64,000 bases of DNA from Bacteroides sp. (GCF_029057325.1 NZ_JAICZW010000166.1:1-64000), one strand, 5' to 3'; shown: positions 1-8,153, counted from the first letter of the stretch. Program-made: numbers and translations. The notes: generated from the sequence alone by a model not told the origin.

Positions 1-119
1 ATGGTGTTGCCCATGCGAAGCATTACAGAACCGTCTGCCTGTTTTGCCAGCTTTCCCGTTTCGAGCGTGATGGTTCTTCCATCAGGAAGCTCGATTGTCT
101 TAACAATTGGGTTAATCAT
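1..119 (-). CDS. pnp: Polyribonucleotide nucleotidyltransferase (PNPase), 5' end only
   Basis: The reverse complement from 119 reads [16 protein letters not shown] and continues through a [11 protein letters not shown] stretch, which I recognise as the extreme N-terminus of Bacteroides PNPase, the phosphorolytic 3'-5' exoribonuclease of RNA turnover. Only the first 39 or so codons lie in the window, and the gene runs off the left edge. The start ATG at 117-119 is followed by the usual first RNase PH-like strand pattern. Recognition rests on this short stretch, so the call is strong but not complete. Confidence 0.85.
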
Positions 120-157
120 AAAAAATACTTTATATCTAATTTCTTTCAAAAATCGTG

Positions 158-165
158 CAAAGATA
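158..165 (-). promoter_or_regulatory. Bacteroides-type -7 box for pnp
   Basis: The minus strand reads TATCTTTG, matching the TAnnTTTG -7 consensus of the Bacteroides primary sigma factor, about 40 bases upstream of the pnp start. I see no clear TTTG -33 box, so only the -7 is supported. Confidence 0.5.
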
Positions 166-260
166 ACTAATTTATTCGTCTAAGATGGTGGGAATGAGAT
201 AAAAAGTTTGTATTTAGGCGTTTTTTGCTGTTTTCTATGCGTAAGAAGCAGGAAAAATGC

Positions 261-290
261 TTTGACTAAACTTGAAAAGGCGTATATTTG
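261..290 (+). promoter_or_regulatory. Promoter for the thioredoxin-like lipoprotein gene
   Basis: TTTG at 261-264 and TATATTTG at 283-290 are separated by 18 bases, a good match to the Bacteroides -33/-7 promoter. It lies 35 bases upstream of the start codon at 326. Confidence 0.7.
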
Positions 291-325
291 CAGGCGACTT
301 TGAAAAATAAAACTAAAGATACGAT

Positions 326-1477
326 ATGAAAAAAGTCTTTTTGATGGCACTTGCGGCAATTGCTTTGAGTGCTTGTAATTCCGAACCGAAATTCAAGGTG
401 GAAGGTGAGGTGTCCGGTGCCGATGGCAAAATGCTCTATTTGGAGGCCTCGGCATTGGAAGGTATTGTTCTGTTGGATTCCGTAAAGCTGAAAGGGGACG
501 GCTCTTTCGCCTTTAAGCAGGCGCGTCCGTCATCGCCCGAATTTTACCGCTTGCGAGTGGATGACAAAGTCATTAATTTCTCCATTGATTCTACGGAGAC
601 AGTTTCGGTGAAGGCACCATACGCCGACTTCGCTACAGCCTATACGGTGGAAGGATCGGTCAATAGCTCAAAGATGAAAGAGCTGACAATGAAGCAGATG
701 AAGCTTCAGGCCGATGTGAACAGCTTGTTGCAGGAAATGCAGGCGCACAAGCTGGGGGTTGATGTCTTTAATGACAGCCTTGCCGTCTTGCTGAAGAATT
801 ACAAGGATGAGGTGAAAATCGGCTACATCTTTGCCGCTCCTAACACGGCTGCCGCTTATTTCGCTTTGTTCCAGAAGCTGAACAACTACCTGATTTTCGA
901 CCCGCTGAACAGCAAGGATGATATCAAATGCTTTGCGGCGGTGGCAACCACCCTGAACAATACCTATCCGCATGCCGACCGTTCCAAGAACCTTTATAAT
1001 ATCGTAATAAAAGGTATGAAAAATACCCGTACTCCGCAACAGAGGGTATTGGAAATTCCTGAGGAGTCCATTAGCGAGACGGGTGTGATTGACATCAACC
1101 TGCGTGATATGAAAGGCAATACGCATAAGTTGAGCGAGCTGAAAGGAAAGGCGGTCATCGTGGACTTTACCATTTATCAGAGTGCCGTTTCTGCCGCACA
1201 TAACTATATGTTGCGCGACTTGTACGATAAATATGCCGACCGCGGGTTGGAAATTTATCAGGTTTCACTGGATGCAGACGAACATTACTGGAAAACGATT
1301 GCCGACAACCTGCCGTGGATTTGTGTGCGCGATGGCAATGGTATCTATTCATCTGTTGCGGCTCTTTATAATGTACAAAATGTTCCTACCTTGTTTTTGG
1401 TCAACAAGAACAATGAGTTGAGCGACCGTGGTGAGAACATCAAAGACTTGGAAACAGCTGTGAAAGCATTACTCTAA
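326..1477 (+). CDS. DUF4369/thioredoxin-fold lipoprotein lacking the redox CXXC
   Basis: A 383-residue predicted lipoprotein. The N-terminus is a lipoprotein signal with lipobox LSAC, lipidated Cys17. Residues of about 23-110 look like the DUF4369 beta-sandwich common in Bacteroidetes TlpA-like proteins, followed by a helical middle. A thioredoxin/AhpC-TSA-like domain occupies about 250-383 (VIVDFTIYQS, then the cis-Pro region NVPTLFLVN). In active family members the position after VDF/VNFW carries CXXC, but here it reads IYQSAVSAAH with no cysteine, so dithiol-disulfide chemistry is not expected. It is probably anchored at the envelope and may act in binding or scaffolding. It has its own promoter and is not obviously in an operon with greA. 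Confidence 0.8.
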   Translation: MKKVFLMALAAIALSACNSEPKFKVEGEVSGADGKMLYLEASALEGIVLLDSVKLKGDGSFAFKQARPSSPEFYRLRVDDKVINFSIDSTETVSVKAPYADFATAYTVEGSVNSSKMKELTMKQMKLQADVNSLLQEMQAHKLGVDVFNDSLAVLLKNYKDEVKIGYIFAAPNTAAAYFALFQKLNNYLIFDPLNSKDDIKCFAAVATTLNNTYPHADRSKNLYNIVIKGMKNTRTPQQRVLEIPEESISETGVIDINLRDMKGNTHKLSELKGKAVIVDFTIYQSAVSAAHNYMLRDLYDKYADRGLEIYQVSLDADEHYWKTIADNLPWICVRDGNGIYSSVAALYNVQNVPTLFLVNKNNELSDRGENIKDLETAVKALL

Positions 1478-1532
1478 TTTGTTATAAATTAGAAGTTAAC
1501 GTTTAAATATGTTGCAAAGCAGTTCTTTTTGC

Positions 1533-1563
1533 TTGACACGCATTGTGTAAAACGCTATCTTTG
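1533..1563 (+). promoter_or_regulatory. Promoter for greA
   Basis: TTGA at 1533-1536 and TATCTTTG at 1556-1563 are 19 bases apart. The leader from here to greA is about 100 bases. Confidence 0.65.
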
Positions 1564-1666
1564 CGAGGAAATTAAAAAAAGAGGGTTCCAGCATACTGAC
1601 CTATGTTGGAATTCTTTTTTGTTTTATAGCATCATTCATAAATTTTATAATAAGGAGGAAAAACGT

Positions 1667-2131
1667 ATGGCTTATATGTCAGAAGAGGGCTACAAGAAAT
1701 TGTTGGCCGATCTGAAGCAGTTGGAGACGGTGGAACGTCCCAAAATCTCAGCGGCGATTGCCGAGGCTCGCGATAAGGGCGACTTGTCGGAAAATGCAGA
1801 GTATGATGCAGCCAAGGAGGCTCAAGGCATGCTTGAGATGAAAATCAATAACTTGAAGTTGACCATCGCCGATGCCAAGATTATTGATGAGTCTAAGTTG
1901 AAAACTGATTCAGTACAGATTCTTAATAAGGTGGAACTGAAGAACGTGAAGAACGGCATGAAGATGGTTTATACCATTGTGTCGGAAAGCGAAGCCAACC
2001 TGAAGGAGGGCAAGATTTCAGTGAATACCCCGATTGCGCAAGGCTTGCTTGGCAAGAAAGTGGGTGACGTTGCGGAAATCAAAGTTCCGCAAGGCATCAT
2101 TAACTTAGAGATAGTGAATATATCATTTTGA
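1667..2131 (+). CDS. greA: Transcription elongation factor GreA
   Basis: A 154-residue protein, the standard GreA length. GreA binds the RNA polymerase secondary channel and stimulates cleavage of backtracked transcripts. The N-terminal coiled coil carries the conserved segment ARDKGDLSENAEYDAAKE with the acidic tip residues (D, E) that coordinate catalytic Mg2+; the C-terminal FKBP-like domain ends with GLLGKKVGDVAEIKVP. I chose the ATG at 1667 because it follows an unusually strong Shine-Dalgarno AAGGAGGAA (1652-1660), rare in Bacteroides. An upstream in-frame extension to 1529 has no family support. Confidence 0.97.
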   Translation: MAYMSEEGYKKLLADLKQLETVERPKISAAIAEARDKGDLSENAEYDAAKEAQGMLEMKINNLKLTIADAKIIDESKLKTDSVQILNKVELKNVKNGMKMVYTIVSESEANLKEGKISVNTPIAQGLLGKKVGDVAEIKVPQGIINLEIVNISF

Positions 2132-2185
2132 TGGAAGGCAGGTCCGCGTGCGGGCTTGCCTTATTTTTATAATTTAGTAATAGTT

Positions 2186-2578
2186 ATGGCAACAATATTC
2201 AGCAGAATTATAGCAGGTGAGATTCCTTGCTACAAGGTGGCGGAGGATGATAAGTTCTTTGCGTTTCTCGACATCAATCCGTTGGTGAAGGGGCATACGT
2301 TGGTCGTACCCAAGCAGGAAGTGGATTATGTCTTCGATTTGGATGACGAGGATTTGGCGGCGATGCATGTGTTCGCCAAGAAAGTAGCGCTTGCCATCGG
2401 AAAGGCTTTCCCGTGCCGGAAGGTTGGAGAAGCGGTGCTGGGACTTGAAGTGCCCCACGCCCACATTCATCTGGTTCCTATGCAGAACGAGAAAGACATG
2501 CTTTTCTCCAATCCCAAACTGAAACTGACGGATGAAGAGTTCAAGGCTGTGGCGGAAGCCATTCGCGCAGCACTTTAA
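2186..2578 (+). CDS. HIT family nucleotide-binding protein
   Basis: A 130-residue histidine-triad protein of the HinT/Fhit superfamily, which hydrolyses nucleoside phosphoramidates or dinucleoside polyphosphates. The signature H-phi-H-phi-H is visible as HAHIHLVPM near residues 93-101, and the N-terminal FSRIIAGEIPCYKV is typical. The start at 2186 is 54 bases after greA, and the in-frame upstream start at 2156 adds residues with no family match. Co-transcription with greA is likely, ending at the hairpin at 2607-2640. Confidence 0.92.
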   Translation: MATIFSRIIAGEIPCYKVAEDDKFFAFLDINPLVKGHTLVVPKQEVDYVFDLDDEDLAAMHVFAKKVALAIGKAFPCRKVGEAVLGLEVPHAHIHLVPMQNEKDMLFSNPKLKLTDEEFKAVAEAIRAAL

Positions 2579-2606
2579 TTGTTTATATTCCTCCTCTAGA
2601 TAAACG

Positions 2607-2640
2607 ATGGCGGGAGTCGGATGCATCCGACTCCCGCCAT
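2607..2640. terminator. Perfect 34-base palindrome between convergent genes
   Basis: A perfect inverted repeat (no mismatches, centre TGCA) is followed on the plus strand by TTTATT. It lies between the convergent HIT and mannose-1-phosphate guanylyltransferase genes and probably terminates both. Confidence 0.75.
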
Positions 2641-2669
2641 TTTATTGCGGCATCAGCCAAACTTTCAAA

Positions 2670-3755
2670 TTAAATGAAATCTTCTCCCATTTTTATCTGC
2701 GCATCGTTGACATACTTGCGGATAGTATGTTCTTCATCCTTCTTGCAAATCAGCAACACGTTGTTCGATTCGGCAATAAGGTATCCTTCCAGTCCATCAA
2801 TGACGGCAAGTTTGTTTTCTGGTAGTACCACGATGTTGTTTTTGCTGTTGTAGATAAGTGATTTGCACTTCAAGGCAACATTACCGGCTTCGTCTTTCGG
2901 CGATAGGTCGTACAGCGACCCCCATGTGCCTAAATCCGACCAACCGAAATCACCCAATGATACATAGACGTTGTCGGCCTTTTCCATGATGCCGAAGTCG
3001 ATGGATACGTTGGGGCAGGCGGGGAAATTCTCGTTGATGAATTGTTTCTCTTGCGGTGTTCCATAGAAATCTTTGCCCGGTGCCAGTTTGGATGCCAATT
3101 CGGGCAACAACGTCTCACCCGCCTTGATGATGGTGTTTACGTTCCACATGAACAGACCGGAGTTCCAATAGAACTCGCCGCTTTCTACAAACACTTTTGC
3201 CAGTTCCAGTTCCGGCTTTTCGGTAAAAGTCTTTACCTTATAGAAGTTGTTTCCGATGTTCTCTGCAATCTGTATGTAGCCATAGCCGGTCTCCGGACGA
3301 TTGGGCTTGATACCAAGGGTCAGCAGTTTATCAGATTGGGAGACAAATTCCAGTCCTTTTTCTATGGCTTCCAGAAATTCTCCTTCTTTTAGAATCAGAT
3401 GATCCGAAGGAGCCACAACGATGTTGGCGTTCGGATTCAGGGCACGGATGTGATAGGCGGCCCATGCGATGCAGGGAGCTGTGTTCCGGCGTGTCGGTTC
3501 CAGCAGGATTTGTTCCGGTTTGAGCTCAGGCAGTTGTTCCGCTACCAGACTTGCATACAAGTCGTTTGTCACAATCAGAATATTTTCGGTAGGAATCACT
3601 TTCTTGAAGCGGTCGAACGTTTGTTGCAATAAAGAGCGTCCCGTGCCGAAGAAATCCAGGAACTGCTTGGGAAGGGTCTTGCGGCTGAACGGCCAGAAAC
3701 GGCTTCCGATTCCTCCCCCCATGATTACGCAGAAATTATCTTTATTGGTTACCAT
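2670..3755 (-). CDS. Mannose-1-phosphate guanylyltransferase
   Basis: A 361-residue enzyme making GDP-mannose from mannose-1-phosphate and GTP, which feeds GDP-fucose and surface glycan synthesis. The N-terminal nucleotide-binding loop is GGGIGSRFWPFSRKTLPKQF (residues 13-32), a variant of the family GGxGTRLWPLSR motif with the catalytic Arg and Lys. Further family blocks are EPTRRNTAPCIAWAA, FVESGEFYWNSGLFMW and GDFGWSDLGTWGSLY. The length corresponds to the monofunctional enzyme, without the C-terminal phosphomannose isomerase domain of the roughly 470-residue bifunctional ManC. It stands alone, facing away from the tRNA. Confidence 0.93.
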   Translation of the reverse strand: MVTNKDNFCVIMGGGIGSRFWPFSRKTLPKQFLDFFGTGRSLLQQTFDRFKKVIPTENILIVTNDLYASLVAEQLPELKPEQILLEPTRRNTAPCIAWAAYHIRALNPNANIVVAPSDHLILKEGEFLEAIEKGLEFVSQSDKLLTLGIKPNRPETGYGYIQIAENIGNNFYKVKTFTEKPELELAKVFVESGEFYWNSGLFMWNVNTIIKAGETLLPELASKLAPGKDFYGTPQEKQFINENFPACPNVSIDFGIMEKADNVYVSLGDFGWSDLGTWGSLYDLSPKDEAGNVALKCKSLIYNSKNNIVVLPENKLAVIDGLEGYLIAESNNVLLICKKDEEHTIRKYVNDAQIKMGEDFI

Positions 3756-3858
3756 AATGTTTAATTTTTAAGTTTCTGCTAATGTACTGCATATTTTACA
3801 AAGATTGAATGCTTTCAGTATATTTTCTTATTTTTTTTGTCTTTTTCTTGCAAAACTA

Positions 3859-3888
3859 TTGCAGGTTTAGAAAAAAGCCGTATCTTTG
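3859..3888 (+). promoter_or_regulatory. Promoter for tRNA-Leu
   Basis: TTG at 3859-3861 and TATCTTTG at 3881-3888 with 19 bases between, ending 24 bases before the tRNA. Confidence 0.65.
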
Positions 3889-3912
3889 CAACGCATTTGA
3901 GAAATCAAACAT

Positions 3913-3996
3913 GCCCAGATGGCGGAATCGGTAGACGCGCTGGTCTCAAACACCAGTGGATTCACTTCCATCCCGGTTCGACCCCGGGTCTGGGTA
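3913..3996 (+). tRNA. tRNA-Leu (anticodon CAA)
   Basis: Cloverleaf of 84 bases. The acceptor 5' strand GCCCAGA pairs with TCTGGGT, the last pair being G-U, and is followed by discriminator A. The anticodon arm is CTGGT-CTCAAAC-ACCAG, giving anticodon CAA. A long variable arm, as expected for leucine, precedes the T arm with GGTTCGACCCC. CCA is not encoded. A strong terminator follows directly. tRNA 3' ends are common integration sites, and the accessory island begins just downstream, but I found no duplicated 3' end. Confidence 0.95.
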
Positions 3997-4000
3997 CTGA

Positions 4001-4040
4001 AGCGGAGAAAGTTGAAAAACTCTCTCCGCTTTTCTTTTTT
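4001..4040 (+). terminator. Rho-independent terminator of tRNA-Leu
   Basis: A 13-base stem starting AGCGGAGAAAGTT with one mismatch, a GAAA loop, and a T-rich tail TTTTCTTTTTT. Confidence 0.85.
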
Positions 4041-4268
4041 ACTCCTCGTAACTCGTAGGTTTGCTGATAGATTTGGCTCATGTTTGGTAAGTATATATTT
4101 GGCCCTTGCGAGCAGCTGTTTAACGCCATTAACAATGTCCTCATTGAGCTTATGATAAAGCCACGATTTATCCTTATGTAAAGCTGCCACAACTATACCA
4201 AGCAAACAATTTTCTAATTACTCATTTGATTTTTAATTAATAGTTATATAATAGACTAATGTTTGTAT

Positions 4269-5366
4269 TTAGAATTCTTCGCTTCCGACAAATTCTGCAA
4301 TTTCAGATAAAATACTATCTAAAATGCTATAAGATAAATATGTATGGACTTCCGCTAGTTTAGGAATCAACATAGAAATATGGTCGTTTGCAAAACTATC
4401 CAAACTCCATTTAAGCTGTTCTATCTCTTTCTTATTGACGGTCAGTAAAGGTTGGTACTCTTTATTCAACAACTCACCTTTGCGTAGTTTTTCTTTTAGT
4501 TCGCTATTAACTCTGTCAAGTTCTTCTCTTCTTTTTTGCAATTTTTCTCTCCGAAGTATGTATTCTTTATAAAAAGAAAATATTTCGTTCTGCTTAAGTT
4601 GGAATAAAGCAAAATGCCACTCTTTCTGATACCTCTCACATCCCGCATTCTGATGTTTATACTTTTCCTTTAAATCCTGAAGCTGTGCATTCAACAGGTT
4701 GACTTGGGCCTGATGATGAAACTCTTTAATACTTTTCGCATAATCTTCCGTTGTTGTTTCTCGTTGTAGAATGTCAATCGCTTCGGGCAAAGTGTAAGCC
4801 TGATACAGCTTTTTCGGTTCATGGTAATCAGCCAATATGTCGACAAACCTCGACCATAATTTGCCAAAGAAAGACACTTTTTCCTCCTCTATCCTGCCAT
4901 CTTCATATACCTTGGCGCAACAGTTCGCTCCACTGAGCGGACTACCAGACACAAACCATATCAACGACATTGTATCATCCTCACTAAACAAAACTGAATA
5001 AGGAGCGTTCAACCACCACTCTATATAAACACCTATTGTTGCTGTGGCGAACGCACCAGAGTAAGCCAAACCGTTTCTGACGTGTACGGGTGTAAGTAAC
5101 ATTCGGCTGTCATTTTGAATACGTTTCCTATTGGCCAAGAGGAGGAAGGCATTGTCGGTAAACAATTTCCGCAAGGCAAGTTTTTCTTCATCTACCATTT
5201 GGGGCTTATTAGGTCTCTTGTGTATGCTGAAGTATTCTCCCGTCTTGTCCAGCATAAAAGTTTCTGTTTTTGTTTCTTCTATCACATCTTGTTTAGGATA
5301 GCCTTGGATAATACGGTCGTCTTGCAGTCTTATACCGTTTTCTATTATGCTGTTGTTCTCGTTCAT
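4269..5366 (-). CDS. Unrecognised island protein with a long coiled coil
   Basis: A 365-residue protein I do not recognise. The N-terminal half is soluble and mixed. A patch around residues 95-160 (TPVHVRNGLAYSGAFATATIG) resembles conserved PRTRC-type accessory proteins but is not enough for a call. Residues of about 205-325 are rich in K, E, L and Q and should form a coiled coil. No signal peptide or transmembrane segment is visible. It is the last gene of the minus-strand run that starts with the NADAR gene, and its start is 2 bases after the SprT-like gene stop, so the two are probably translated together. The base composition is AT-rich, like the rest of the island. Confidence 0.6.
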   Translation of the reverse strand: MNENNSIIENGIRLQDDRIIQGYPKQDVIEETKTETFMLDKTGEYFSIHKRPNKPQMVDEEKLALRKLFTDNAFLLLANRKRIQNDSRMLLTPVHVRNGLAYSGAFATATIGVYIEWWLNAPYSVLFSEDDTMSLIWFVSGSPLSGANCCAKVYEDGRIEEEKVSFFGKLWSRFVDILADYHEPKKLYQAYTLPEAIDILQRETTTEDYAKSIKEFHHQAQVNLLNAQLQDLKEKYKHQNAGCERYQKEWHFALFQLKQNEIFSFYKEYILRREKLQKRREELDRVNSELKEKLRKGELLNKEYQPLLTVNKKEIEQLKWSLDSFANDHISMLIPKLAEVHTYLSYSILDSILSEIAEFVGSEEF

Positions 5367-5368
5367 AT

Positions 5369-5722
5369 TTATTCCTCCATTGGGATTTGGGCTATTTTCA
5401 GGTTATATTTTTTGTTCAATCTCCATCTTACATAGCAAAAACGTATGCCGTGCGGGAACAGCGTATATTTGCATCCATGCAAGATCTCGTAGACATATTG
5501 ATGTGTCATCTCGTGAATCAAGACGTTTTTCAGGGTTTCATCCGTCCACTTGGTATATTTGCTCATCCATATCTCACATCGGTCTTTCTTCGTGTGGCAA
5601 CTACCATAAGGCAACTTTGCCGTAATAAATTTGAAAACAGGCGTTTTCAAACGTCTCTTGAAATATAACTGATTGTATGTTTCAAAACGCTTTCTCAAAC
5701 CCTCTTTGGTTATTTGTATCAT
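5369..5722 (-). CDS. SprT-like zinc metallopeptidase
   Basis: A 117-residue protein with the zinc-metallopeptidase motif HEMTH (HExxH) in the context VLIHEMTHQYVY. A downstream FPHGIRFCYV segment could supply the third ligand, as in SprT/Spartan-like domains. Spartan-type proteases cleave DNA-protein crosslinks; bacterial stand-alone SprT-like proteins are common in mobile and defence contexts. The protein is a minimal catalytic domain with no zinc ribbon and no signal peptide. It is packed against the downstream 365-residue protein (2 bases apart), suggesting a shared function. The substrate is unknown. Confidence 0.75.
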   Translation of the reverse strand: MIQITKEGLRKRFETYNQLYFKRRLKTPVFKFITAKLPYGSCHTKKDRCEIWMSKYTKWTDETLKNVLIHEMTHQYVYEILHGCKYTLFPHGIRFCYVRWRLNKKYNLKIAQIPMEE

Positions 5723-5783
5723 AGCTATTTCTTATAAATATTCGATAATTCAAGATCTCGGTATTCCATAGAAAACATAAAGT

Positions 5784-6338
5784 TTAGTTACACATATTAC
5801 CATAATCAGGTATAATAACGTCCTTACCACTATTGTATTTCAAAGCGACTTGTGTCGCCTCATTATTGTGATTCCACATATCCCCCTCCCATTCATAGTT
5901 GCACAACACCCTGAAATATTCTTGTGCTAACGGAACATCCTTTTCGAGCCTCTGAATGAAGTTCACTATATCCTTATCATTCGTACATCGAATGCAAGGA
6001 TATCCAAGACATAGGAAATACACGGCCAGGCATTCCCTAATCTTAGTCCAATTAACTTTGCTGCTGTCACAAAACCTTTCCCAGTCGCTTAACAGATCGC
6101 ATTCCAAGGATATGGACTTTACAGCGGAGTTGTCTTTTTCACAATCCACCTTCAAATAAAGATACATCTGCTTGAAGGTGAACAGCTTTTTCAAGAGGAA
6201 ACTTTTCAAGGGCGAAGGCGACAAATAAGGCAGATAGTAATTGGTCAACGTTTTATTCATTGGATTGAGATCCTGCATGTCATAATCGTCTGCGTCCCAA
6301 AACCTATCCTTCACGCTTTTCTTCAGTATTGCTTTCAT
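5784..6338 (-). CDS. Unrecognised island protein, 184 residues
   Basis: Hypothetical soluble protein. I chose the ATG at 6336-6338 (MKAILKKSVKDRFWDADDYD) because the longer frame to 6518 only shadows the upstream gene in another frame. The gene overlaps the end of the 152-residue upstream gene by 35 bases. The protein is rich in aromatic and charged residues, with several cysteines in the second half (YFLCLGYPCIRC), where a CxxC-like pair is present but no complete zinc site is evident. No known domain recognised. A 61-base gap separates it from the SprT-like gene. Confidence 0.5.
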   Translation of the reverse strand: MKAILKKSVKDRFWDADDYDMQDLNPMNKTLTNYYLPYLSPSPLKSFLLKKLFTFKQMYLYLKVDCEKDNSAVKSISLECDLLSDWERFCDSSKVNWTKIRECLAVYFLCLGYPCIRCTNDKDIVNFIQRLEKDVPLAQEYFRVLCNYEWEGDMWNHNNEATQVALKYNSGKDVIIPDYGNMCN

Positions 6339-6762
6339 ATCTTTCACGTTTGGGGTTAATAAATTCTTCTTCAATAAGCCTGATGGACGTTTCCAATACA
6401 GATGGAGAAAGGGATAGAGGCTTAATATCATATTTGTCCAACAAGTCATAAAAATATTGAGACGCATCCTTATCCAACATCTTTTCATAGAAGTCAAGCA
6501 AAGGCATTTCCGCCCCATTCGCTTCTTCCATGAGTGCCTGAGTCTCAGTTTTCAACATCCGTATCTTTTGCTTGTACTGGTACCATTCATCCCATAGCTT
6601 TTTATAATTGTCATAATCCCAAAGGATATCTTGGTATTGCTCATAAAGCCTACCCAATTCAAATGTTGCTCTGCTTTTTACGTTTTCTACCATAAGTTCT
6701 TTGTTTTTGTAAAAATATTCCGCTTTAGTCAATCCCTTGTAGGTTTTCTCCATCGTAGCCAT
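6304..6762 (-). CDS. Unrecognised island protein, 152 residues
   Basis: Hypothetical, highly charged and mostly helical protein (MATMEKTYKGLTKAEYFYKN at the start). Residues of about 30-85 are a likely coiled coil. No known domain is recognised and no membrane or signal segment is seen. It starts 79 bases after the NADAR gene and overlaps the next gene by 35 bases, so it is probably part of the same transcript. Confidence 0.5.
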   Translation of the reverse strand: MATMEKTYKGLTKAEYFYKNKELMVENVKSRATFELGRLYEQYQDILWDYDNYKKLWDEWYQYKQKIRMLKTETQALMEEANGAEMPLLDFYEKMLDKDASQYFYDLLDKYDIKPLSLSPSVLETSIRLIEEEFINPKRERYESNTEEKREG

Positions 6763-6841
6763 ATAAACGGAAGGGACAATTACCCTGCAAGTTCCCTCTG
6801 CCTAAGCCATATCCCTCTACCTATAGCTAATCTTGAAACTT

Positions 6842-7660
6842 TCAATCCTCAACATATTCTTCATTTTCAAAGGTTACTAATTCGCCGAACAGATATATCT
6901 TCTTTGCCCGTAACAGTTCAAAGTCAATCGGTGGAAGAACATGGTTCTCCAATGCGACTTTACACATCATCAGTATCTTGCCCATATTGTTTTCCCCGAC
7001 AAAACAACCGACATCCGTTATTTTTCCGCATTCCTCTGATATAAGCAAATTCAAATCTTTCTTCTTCATCGTAGGGTATAGTGCGCACAGTTCTTTTTTC
7101 TTCTGTCTACGGACTTGCCTTAACTCTTTATTCTTTGCACCCCATACAGAAGATGTAGCCCCATGATTGGCCGTACTGTCTTCTATGATTACTGCATTGT
7201 CAGGAATGGAAAGGAGCAAATTCCGAAAGTCTGAATTCCCAATGCACTTCTGCCAAACCACATACTGCATCCATTGCAGACGGACTTCTGTCCAATCTTG
7301 TCTGATAAGTTCTATGTTTTTGCGTTTGATTACTTTTTTGGCCAGAAACGGATTGGGCTCTTCCGCCAAACTATGCTGTATGGCTTGATTTAAGGTCGAA
7401 TCGGAAGAGAATTCTCCGCAAAGGTAAGCTGCTTCACTGGTGCGGAAGATGTGTCCGTTGAGGCTGAAAGAATAGCCTTTGCAAAGATTACCCAAGCTGA
7501 GGGTGATTCCATTACGCATATCCGTTGCCTTGCAGAATCCCCAACAGTTCAGTTTGCCCGCATTGTATGTCTCCATACGCCCAAGCACAATACCCTCAAA
7601 AAGTGATTGATAAGAAAAATCGTGGCGACTGCCACTTGTAATGATGTTACGGTCATCCAT
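6842..7660 (-). CDS. NADAR/RibX-like (DUF1768) protein
   Basis: A 272-residue protein resembling the NADAR superfamily, whose studied members remove ADP-ribose from nucleobases or process ADP-ribose-type metabolites. Visible family features are an N-terminal strand followed by FSLNGHIFRTSEAAYL (the family S/T-x-E-H/A block), the middle region RLQWMQYVVWQKCIGNSDFR before LLLSIPDNAVIIEDS, then WGAKN, and the closing GENNMGKILMMCK (family G-x-N-x-L/M-G-x-L/I-L-M). It is the first gene of a minus-strand run of five. NADAR proteins are often paired with DarT-like ADP-ribosyltransferases or sit in defence islands, but no such transferase is visible here. Confidence 0.75.
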   Translation of the reverse strand: MDDRNIITSGSRHDFSYQSLFEGIVLGRMETYNAGKLNCWGFCKATDMRNGITLSLGNLCKGYSFSLNGHIFRTSEAAYLCGEFSSDSTLNQAIQHSLAEEPNPFLAKKVIKRKNIELIRQDWTEVRLQWMQYVVWQKCIGNSDFRNLLLSIPDNAVIIEDSTANHGATSSVWGAKNKELRQVRRQKKKELCALYPTMKKKDLNLLISEECGKITDVGCFVGENNMGKILMMCKVALENHVLPPIDFELLRAKKIYLFGELVTFENEEYVED

Positions 7661-7766
7661 ATTGTTTTATTTTAGATTAGACAATCCACATCACTTTACC
7701 ACCGTGGCTACAATATCCAAAGCTCGGTTGGTGCGTACTGAAACGCTCTTGATGCTTTTCAAGATA

Positions 7767-7774
7767 CAAATATA
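7767..7774 (-). promoter_or_regulatory. Bacteroides-type -7 box upstream of the NADAR gene
   Basis: The minus strand reads TATATTTG, a full match to TAnnTTTG, leaving a leader of about 100 bases. No clear -33 TTTG. Confidence 0.45.
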
Positions 7775-7863
7775 GCCTCGTGGTAAGGTTGTTTCCTAAT
7801 TTTTGGACATAATTTTTGTTAACGAATAGAGTTAACATCGTGCAAGTCAGTAGACATATTCAA

Positions 7864-8022
7864 TTATACATTGAATGGATTTCCCCGATATTTGTCGTTA
7901 TAATATTCAGCATAGTTCATTTGGACAATATTACCATTTTTATCACGAAGATATTCTATATCAAACCGATTCAAGTTATTCTTATAATCGCTTTTGACAA
8001 GATTATTCTCCCTGAAATCTAT
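7864..8022 (-). pseudogene. C-terminal remnant of an unidentified protein
   Basis: After an in-frame stop at 8023-8025 the minus strand is open for 52 codons with protein-like composition, including FDIEYLRDKNGNIVQMNYAE and the end KYRGNPFNV, then stops. There is no plausible start codon near its 5' end, so it reads like the tail of a deleted gene. The family is not recognised. Confidence 0.35.
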
Positions 8023-8153
8023 CTATTTATTGAGGGGTAAATATTGAAAATTAGTTATTTATGCCCATGATTCATTGTTGACTCAGTATAATCTTCGTTT
8101 GCCATTGAAGTTATCTCCAACGGCTATCGCCGTATATATTCATTTGTCGGGCA

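Larger units (their letters stand above)
7661..8153. other. AT-rich intergenic stretch with a protein remnant
   Basis: Carries a likely promoter box for the NADAR gene (7767-7774, minus) and a short open frame without a start codon (7864-8022, minus). Otherwise I see no gene. Confidence 0.5.

Noticed and set aside
3867..4205. A 112-codon minus-strand ORF across tRNA-Leu and its terminator
   Set aside because: It is read through the tRNA and a hairpin; the part beyond 4041 is too short and lacks a domain.
4041..4268. Possible attachment site of the accessory island at tRNA-Leu
   Set aside because: I looked for a second copy of the tRNA 3' end on the far side of the island and saw none, and no integrase is present, so integration at this tRNA is unsupported.
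6339..6518. N-terminal extension of the 184-residue island gene
   Set aside because: These 60 codons lie inside the upstream gene in a different frame and show no independent coding character.
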